Shown piece by piece: positions 59,740-64,000 of a stretch of 64,000 nt of DNA. Each line of letters opens with the position of its first letter. Within the stretch, counting starts at the first letter, position 1. The notes below the pieces were generated by a model. It did not search any database. It was not told the DNA's origin and saw only the letters and a list, made by a program, of their open reading frames with translations. Made by a program: the position numbers and the translations under genes. The DNA comes from Streptomyces sp. HNM0575 (GTDB lineage: Bacteria; Actinomycetota; Actinomycetes; Streptomycetales; Streptomycetaceae): contig NZ_JAASAG010000016.1 of NCBI RefSeq assembly GCF_012726265.1, positions 33,718 through 97,717 of the forward strand, read 5' to 3'.

Positions 59740-60480
59740 GTGACCGACACCGAAGAGCAATCCGCCGCTCCGACCTTCCGCGGCGGGATGACCGTCGAGC
59801 TGGTCAAGCACAGCGCTGCCGACACGGATGTGCTGTGGGCGGCCCGGGTGTCCACGGGCGGCGAGAAGTCCCTGGAGGAGCTGCACAAGGACCCGGAGCG
59901 CTCCAAGGGCCTGATCAACTACCTGATGCGCGACCGCCACGGAAGCCCCTTCGAGCACAACTCGATGACCTTCTTCATCAGCGCTCCCCTATTCGTCTTC
60001 CGCGAGTTCCACCGCCACCGCGTCGGCTGGTCGTACAACGAGGAGTCCGGTCGCTACCGCGAGCTCCAGCCCGTCTTCTACGTTCCGGAGGCCACGCGCA
60101 AGCTCGTCCAGCGCGGACGCCCCGGCAAGTACGAGTTCGTGGAGGGCACCCCCGAGCAGCACGAGCTGACGGTCTCCGCCATGGAGGACTCCTACCGCCA
60201 GGCGTACGAGAGCTATGAGCGCCTCCTGGCCGCCGGCGTCGCCCGCGAGGTGGCCCGCGCCGTCCTCCCCGTCGGCCTGTACTCCTCCATGTATGCGACG
60301 TGCAACGCCCGCTCCCTCATGCACTTCCTCGGCCTGCGCACCCAGCACGAGCAGGCGAAGGTGCCGTCGTTCCCGCAGCGGGAGATCGAGATGGTGGGCG
60401 AGCTGATGGAGGAGCAGTGGGCCAAGCTCATGCCCCTGACCTACGACGCCTTCAACACCAACGGCCGGGTCGCCCCCTAG
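59740..60480 (+). CDS. thyX: FAD-dependent thymidylate synthase ThyX
   Basis: 246 residues from GTG 59740, with AGGAGG seven bases upstream. The ThyX signature RHRxxxS appears as RHRVGWSYNEESGRY near 90. Also present: HGSPFEHNSMTFFISAPLFVFREFHRHR, LPVGLYSSMYATCNARSLMHFLGLRTQHEQAK and the C-terminal MPLTYDAFNTNGR. The enzyme makes dTMP from dUMP with FAD and methylenetetrahydrofolate. It is a tetramer in the cytoplasm. It lies just ahead of dapA, as in other actinobacteria. Confidence 0.97.
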   Translation: MTDTEEQSAAPTFRGGMTVELVKHSAADTDVLWAARVSTGGEKSLEELHKDPERSKGLINYLMRDRHGSPFEHNSMTFFISAPLFVFREFHRHRVGWSYNEESGRYRELQPVFYVPEATRKLVQRGRPGKYEFVEGTPEQHELTVSAMEDSYRQAYESYERLLAAGVAREVARAVLPVGLYSSMYATCNARSLMHFLGLRTQHEQAKVPSFPQREIEMVGELMEEQWAKLMPLTYDAFNTNGRVAP

Positions 60481-60728
60481 CGAGCACACTGCGGCCCGGT
60501 TCTTCCCGGGGCAGAGATGCCCGGATTGCGGGCTTTCCGCCAGTACGTCTACGCTGAAATCACGGCCCGGTACTGCTTGAACCCCCGAGCAGGCAGTGCC
60601 GGGTCGCTCTGTCCCGGCGGGTGTTCCAGGCGTCTTCGACCCCCGAGCCACCGCCTCCCGTGCCTCGGCCGCCCCGCCCGGAGCCCAAGACCAAGGCCCC
60701 GAGGGGGCACTACCACCCGTGCTGCGAG

Positions 60729-60734
60729 TAGCGT
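60729..60734 (+). promoter_or_regulatory. Candidate -10 box of a leaderless dapA transcript
   Basis: TAGCGT ends seven bases before the ATG of dapA, so the transcript probably begins at or within a base of the start codon. No ribosome binding site precedes the ATG. The 261-base gap after thyX shows nothing else. Confidence 0.45.
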
Positions 60735-60741
60735 GGACCCT

Positions 60742-61641
60742 ATGGCTCCGACCTCCACACCGCACACGCCCTTCGGGCGGGTTCTGACAGCGATGGTCTC
60801 GCCGTTCACCGCGGACGGCGCTCTCGACCTCGACGGCGCGCAGCAGCTCGCCGTCCATCTGGTGGACGCCGGCAACGACGGCCTGGTCGTCAACGGCACC
60901 ACGGGCGAGTCCCCGACGACCAGTGATGTCGAGAAAGCCCAGCTGGTGCGGGCCGTGGTCGAGGCGGTCGGAGACCGCGCCCACGTGGTCGCCGGAGCCG
61001 GTACGAACGACACCGCGCACAGCCTCGAACTCGCCCGCGACGCCGCCAAGGCCGGCGCCCACGGGCTCCTCGCGGTGACGCCGTACTACAGCAAGCCGCC
61101 GCAGGAGGGCCTCTACCGGCACTTCACCGCGATCGCCGACGCCACCGAACTGCCGGTGATGCTCTACGACATCCCGGGCCGCTCCGGTGTCCCGATCAAC
61201 ACCGAGACGATCGTCCGCCTCGCCGAGCATCCCCGCATCGTCGCGAACAAGGACGCCAAGGGCGACCTCGGCCGTGCGAGCTGGGCCATCGCCACCAGCG
61301 GACTCGCTTGGTACAGCGGCGACGACATGCTCAACCTCCCGCTGCTCTCGGTCGGCGCCATCGGCTATGTCTCGGTCGTCGGCCACCTGGTCACACCCGA
61401 GCTGCGTTCGCTGCTGGAAGCCCACCTGAGCGGCGATGTGACGAAGGCCACCGAGATCCACCAGAAGCTTCTCCCGGTCTTCACGGGCATGTTCCGTACG
61501 CAGGGTGTGATCACGACGAAGGCGGCCCTCACCCTCCGCGGGCTGCCGGGCGGGCCGCTCCGGATGCCGCTCGTCGAGCTCTCCCCGGAGGAGACCCAGC
61601 AGCTGAGGCACGACCTCGCGCACGGCGGCGTGGAGATCTGA
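60742..61641 (+). CDS. dapA: 4-hydroxy-tetrahydrodipicolinate synthase
   Basis: 299 residues from ATG 60742, which begins MAPTSTPHTPFGRVLTAMVSPF. The TIM-barrel family motifs are present: GLVVNGTTGESPTTSDVEK near 50, GTNDTAHSLELARDAAKAGAHGLLAVTPYYSKPPQEGLYRHF with the catalytic Tyr, and IVANKDAKGDLGR with the Schiff-base Lys. It condenses pyruvate with aspartate semialdehyde, the first step of the diaminopimelate branch; dapB is upstream. Probably read from a leaderless promoter. Confidence 0.96.
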   Translation: MAPTSTPHTPFGRVLTAMVSPFTADGALDLDGAQQLAVHLVDAGNDGLVVNGTTGESPTTSDVEKAQLVRAVVEAVGDRAHVVAGAGTNDTAHSLELARDAAKAGAHGLLAVTPYYSKPPQEGLYRHFTAIADATELPVMLYDIPGRSGVPINTETIVRLAEHPRIVANKDAKGDLGRASWAIATSGLAWYSGDDMLNLPLLSVGAIGYVSVVGHLVTPELRSLLEAHLSGDVTKATEIHQKLLPVFTGMFRTQGVITTKAALTLRGLPGGPLRMPLVELSPEETQQLRHDLAHGGVEI

Positions 61642-61739
61642 ACCAGACGTCATAACTGCATAACGGGCAAGATCTGAAACGTAGAGACATCAGTAAGCAA
61701 GCACGAGCGTAGAAACACCGAACCCATTCACGAATATCG

Positions 61740-61823
61740 CGCGCGCCACGTGTCCCACGGGGTCCCCCATGCCGGAGGCCAGTGGGGTCCCCCATGCCAA
61801 GGCCCGGGGGAGCGTGGCGCGCG
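61740..61823 (+). repeat. Inverted repeat enclosing two direct repeats, just ahead of rnj
   Basis: CGCGCGCCACG (61740-61750) and its exact reverse complement (61813-61823) enclose two identical copies of GGGGTCCCCCATGCC (61759-61773 and 61784-61798, 25 bases apart). Each copy has the palindrome GGGGTCCCC. The RNase J ribosome binding site begins eight bases later. The 61642-61739 part shows nothing else. Similar GTCCCCC elements are scattered in Streptomyces intergenic regions from memory. Confidence 0.75.
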
Positions 61824-61841
61824 TCATGTGAGGAGAGTCTT

Positions 61842-63527
61842 TTGAGTCATCCGCATCCCGAGCTCGGCTCGCCGCCGAAACTGGCCGAAGGCGGCCTGCG
61901 GGTCACACCGCTCGGCGGCCTCGGCGAGATCGGCCGCAACATGACGGTCGTCGAGTACGGCGGCCGGCTGCTGATCGTCGACTGCGGCGTGCTGTTCCCC
62001 GAGGAGGAACAGCCCGGAGTCGACCTCATCCTGCCGGACTTCAGCTCCCTGCGGGACCGCCTCGACGACATCGACGGCATCGTCCTGACGCACGGTCACG
62101 AGGACCACATCGGGGGCGTACCGTTCCTGCTGCGCGAGAAGGCCGACATCCCGCTCATCGGCTCCAAGCTGACCCTCGCCCTGATCGAGGCCAAGCTCCA
62201 GGAGCACCGCATCCGTCCGTACACGCTGGAGGTCGAGGAAGGCCACCGCGAACGCATCGGCCCCTTCGACTGCGAGTTCGTCTCGGTCAACCACTCCATC
62301 CCCGACGCGCTGGCGGTGGCCATCCGCACACCCGCGGGCATGGTCGTGCACACCGGCGACTTCAAGATGGACCAACTCCCGCTGGACGGGCGCCTCACGG
62401 ACCTGCGTGCCTTCGCCCGCCTCGGCGAGGAGGGCATCGACCTGCTGCTCTCGGATTCGACGAACGCCGAGGTGCCGGGCTTCGTCCCGCCGGAACGCGA
62501 CATCTCCGGGGTGCTGCGGCAGGTCTTCGGCGGAGCGCAGAAACGCATCATCGTGGCGAGCTTCGCCAGCCACGTGCACCGCATCCAGCAAATCCTCGAC
62601 GCCGCCCACGAGTTCGGACGCCGGGTGGCCTTCGTGGGCCGCTCCATGGTCCGGAACATGGGGATCGCGAGGGATCTCGGCTATCTCGACGTGCCGGCCG
62701 GCCTGGTCGTCGACGTCAAGACGCTCGACGACCTCCCGGACGACGAAGTGGTGCTCGTATGCACCGGTTCACAGGGCGAGCCGATGGCGGCGCTCTCCCG
62801 CATGGCCAACCGCGATCACCAGATCCGGATCGTCCAGGGCGACACCGTGATCCTTGCCTCGTCCCTGATCCCCGGCAACGAGAACGCCGTCTACCGGGTC
62901 ATCAACGGCCTTACGCGGTGGGGCGCCAACGTCGTGCACAAGGGCAACGCCAAGGTCCACGTCTCCGGCCACGCCTCCGCGGGCGAACTGCTGTACTTCT
63001 ACAACATCTGCCAGCCGAAGAACCTCATGCCGGTACACGGCGAGTGGCGGCACCTGCGCGCCAACGCGGAACTGGGCGCCGCCACGGGCGTTCCCCGGGA
63101 ACGGGTCGTCATCGCCGAGGACGGCGTCGTCGTCGACCTCATCGACGGCAAGGCCACCATCGCGGGCAAGGTGCACGCCGGTTACGTGTACGTGGACGGC
63201 CTCTCGGTCGGCGACGTAACCGAGTCCTCGCTGAAGGACCGCCGCATCCTCGGCGACGAGGGGATCATCTCGGTCTTCGTGGTCGTGGACAGCAGCACCG
63301 GCAAGATCGTCGGTGGCCCCCACATCCAGTCCCGTGGATCCGGCATCGACGACGCCGACTTCGGACAGGTAGTGCCGAAGATCGAGGAGGCCCTGTCCAA
63401 GTCGGCCCAGGACGGGATCGTGGAGATGCACCAGCTACAGCAGCTCGTGCGGCGCACGTTGGGCAAGTGGGTCTCCGACACCTACCGCCGCAGGCCGATG
63501 ATCCTCCCGGTGGTCGTCGAGGTCTGA
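61842..63527 (+). CDS. rnj: Ribonuclease J
   Basis: 561 residues from TTG 61842, with AGGAGA at 61831-61836; the product begins MSHPHPELGSPPKLAEGGLRVTPLGGLGEIGRN, as in S. coelicolor. Metallo-beta-lactamase motifs: THGHEDHIGG near 85, NHSIPDALAVAIRTPAGMVVHTGDFKMD and LLLSDSTNAEVPG; beta-CASP part with ASFASHVHRIQQILD, CTGSQGEPMAALSRMANRDH, and HVSGHASAGELLYFYNICQPKNLMPVHGEWRHLRANAELG. The C-terminal domain ends with EEALSKSAQDGIVEMHQLQQLVRRTLGKWVSDTYRRRPMILPVVVEV. It is a zinc endo- and 5' exoribonuclease for mRNA decay and rRNA maturation. Confidence 0.97.
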   Translation: MSHPHPELGSPPKLAEGGLRVTPLGGLGEIGRNMTVVEYGGRLLIVDCGVLFPEEEQPGVDLILPDFSSLRDRLDDIDGIVLTHGHEDHIGGVPFLLREKADIPLIGSKLTLALIEAKLQEHRIRPYTLEVEEGHRERIGPFDCEFVSVNHSIPDALAVAIRTPAGMVVHTGDFKMDQLPLDGRLTDLRAFARLGEEGIDLLLSDSTNAEVPGFVPPERDISGVLRQVFGGAQKRIIVASFASHVHRIQQILDAAHEFGRRVAFVGRSMVRNMGIARDLGYLDVPAGLVVDVKTLDDLPDDEVVLVCTGSQGEPMAALSRMANRDHQIRIVQGDTVILASSLIPGNENAVYRVINGLTRWGANVVHKGNAKVHVSGHASAGELLYFYNICQPKNLMPVHGEWRHLRANAELGAATGVPRERVVIAEDGVVVDLIDGKATIAGKVHAGYVYVDGLSVGDVTESSLKDRRILGDEGIISVFVVVDSSTGKIVGGPHIQSRGSGIDDADFGQVVPKIEEALSKSAQDGIVEMHQLQQLVRRTLGKWVSDTYRRRPMILPVVVEV

Positions 63528-63528
63528 G

Positions 63529-63574
63529 CCTCAACGACGGGCGGAGCGCCGCGATTTGCGTTGAGGCGCTCCGC
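63529..63574 (+). terminator. Overlapping alternative hairpins after rnj
   Basis: GCGGAGCGCC (63541-63550) pairs with GGCGCTCCGC (63565-63574). CCTCAACG (63529-63536) pairs with CGTTGAGG (63559-63566). The two pairings share bases 63565-63566 and cannot both be complete. The first is the better terminator for rnj, which ends at 63527. Confidence 0.65.
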
Positions 63575-63585
63575 TCCAGTAGGTT
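63556..63585 (+). promoter_or_regulatory. Candidate rRNA promoter
   Basis: TTGCGT (63556-63561), 18 bases, TAGGTT (63580-63585). The -35 hexamer is in the loop and right arm of the rnj hairpin, so termination and initiation signals overlap. rRNA operons of Streptomyces have several promoters; TAGAGT at 63688-63693 may belong to another. Confidence 0.5.
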
Positions 63586-63754
63586 TACAGCCTCAACTCC
63601 GCGGGTACCGGGCGATCTTCGCCGGGAGGCACCCGCAGCCAGAATCAACTCGACGGTCCGGCAAACAAATTCGGATGGTCACCCTGGTAGAGTTGAGATC
63701 ACCGAGATGGAAGTGCCCGGAGCGGCCTGTTGTGGGTCTGTGATGGAAGCGTCC

Positions 63755-63774
63755 GTTCTTTGAGAACTCAACAG
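63755..63774 (+). promoter_or_regulatory. rRNA antitermination boxA
   Basis: GTTCTTTGAGAACTCAACAG matches the boxA of actinobacterial rRNA leaders, which loads the NusB-NusE-NusA complex for antitermination; GTTCT and AGAAC also pair as a short hairpin. It lies about 160 bases ahead of the 16S gene. Confidence 0.8.
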
Positions 63775-63932
63775 CGTGCCAAAAGTCAACGCCAGATATG
63801 TTGATACCCCGTGCCCTGAGGCTTGGATTGCTTTGGGGTGGGGATTTCTTTGATGACAGCGAGGATGCTGTGCATGGCTGGGATTATTCCTCCTGGTTGT
63901 GCCGCTCTTTGTGGTCTGTCTTTTTGAGGCAT

Positions 63933-64000
63933 TCACGGAGAGTTTGATCCTGGCTCAGGACGAACGCTGGCGGCGTGCTTAACACATGCAAGTCGAACGA
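63933..64000 (+). rRNA. rrs: 16S ribosomal RNA, 5' end
   Basis: The sequence TCACGGAGAGTTTGATCCTG starts the gene and is followed by the universal GCTCAGGACGAACGCTGGCG and then GCGTGCTTAACACATGCAAG, which is typical of actinobacteria. The gene continues beyond the window. The exact 5' end is taken from the usual Streptomyces mature end. Confidence 0.98.

Larger units (their letters stand above)
63528..63932. other. 405-base leader and promoter region of an rRNA operon
   Basis: No gene. It contains the rnj terminator hairpins, at least one promoter-like pair, a TAGAGT box (63688-63693), a boxA element and a TTTTGAGGC stretch before the 16S gene. The last 170 bases are much richer in T than anything else in the window, as usual for rRNA leaders with processing sites. 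Confidence 0.8.

Overview
The window comes from a very GC-rich, high-GC Gram-positive chromosome. Gene content and order match Streptomyces or a close relative in the Streptomycetaceae: a rimP-nusA-ylxR-infB-ylxP-rbfA-truB cluster, ribF, a split type VII secretion (ESX) locus, rpsO-pnp, dapB, thyX, dapA and RNase J. Many genes start with GTG or TTG, several look leaderless, and the leader before the 16S rRNA contains a typical actinobacterial boxA. No insertion sequence, prophage, tRNA or CRISPR array was seen.

Layout. 1-6.5 kb: the 3' end of ispG, two GNAT acetyltransferases, proS, a degenerate small-molecule kinase facing proS, and a DUF4439 protein with a Tat lipoprotein. 6.6-13.7 kb: the translation and ribosome-maturation cluster. 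13.7-18.8 kb: an operon for a four-carbon sugar acid, with a DUF1537 kinase, a PdxA2-type dehydrogenase, an anion:cation symporter family transporter and a DeoR/GlpR repressor. The first two enzymes are enough to turn D-threonate into dihydroxyacetone phosphate. 19.0-23.4 kb: one very large gene joining a trypsin-like protease, a STAND-type NTPase and helical repeats. 23.4-24.4 kb: ribF.

24.6-52.6 kb is an ESX / type VII secretion locus. It holds an EspI-like MinD ATPase, a partner of unknown function, EccE, EccB, two WXG100 proteins (EsxB/EsxA), three mycosin proteases (two of them a tandem duplication), several larger secreted-type WXG proteins, a set of small membrane proteins, and EccC and EccD in divergent orientation. 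EccB, EccC, EccD, EccE and MycP together form the export machine; no EccA or EspG was found. Codon use between about 37 and 46 kb is more AT-tolerant than in the flanking housekeeping genes, as expected of faster-evolving accessory cargo.

52.7-63.5 kb returns to housekeeping: rpsO, pnp, an M16 protease, dapB, a TPR-like membrane protein, two small membrane proteins on the other strand, thyX, dapA and rnj. From 63.5 kb to the end lies the leader of a ribosomal RNA operon and the first 68 bases of the 16S gene.

The points most worth following up are the protease-NTPase fusion with an Arg-substituted Walker A motif, the kinase-like protein lacking metal-binding residues, the duplicated mycosins with nearly identical ends and paired hairpins, the large structured repeat just upstream of the RNase J start, and overlapping alternative hairpins between rnj and the rRNA promoter.
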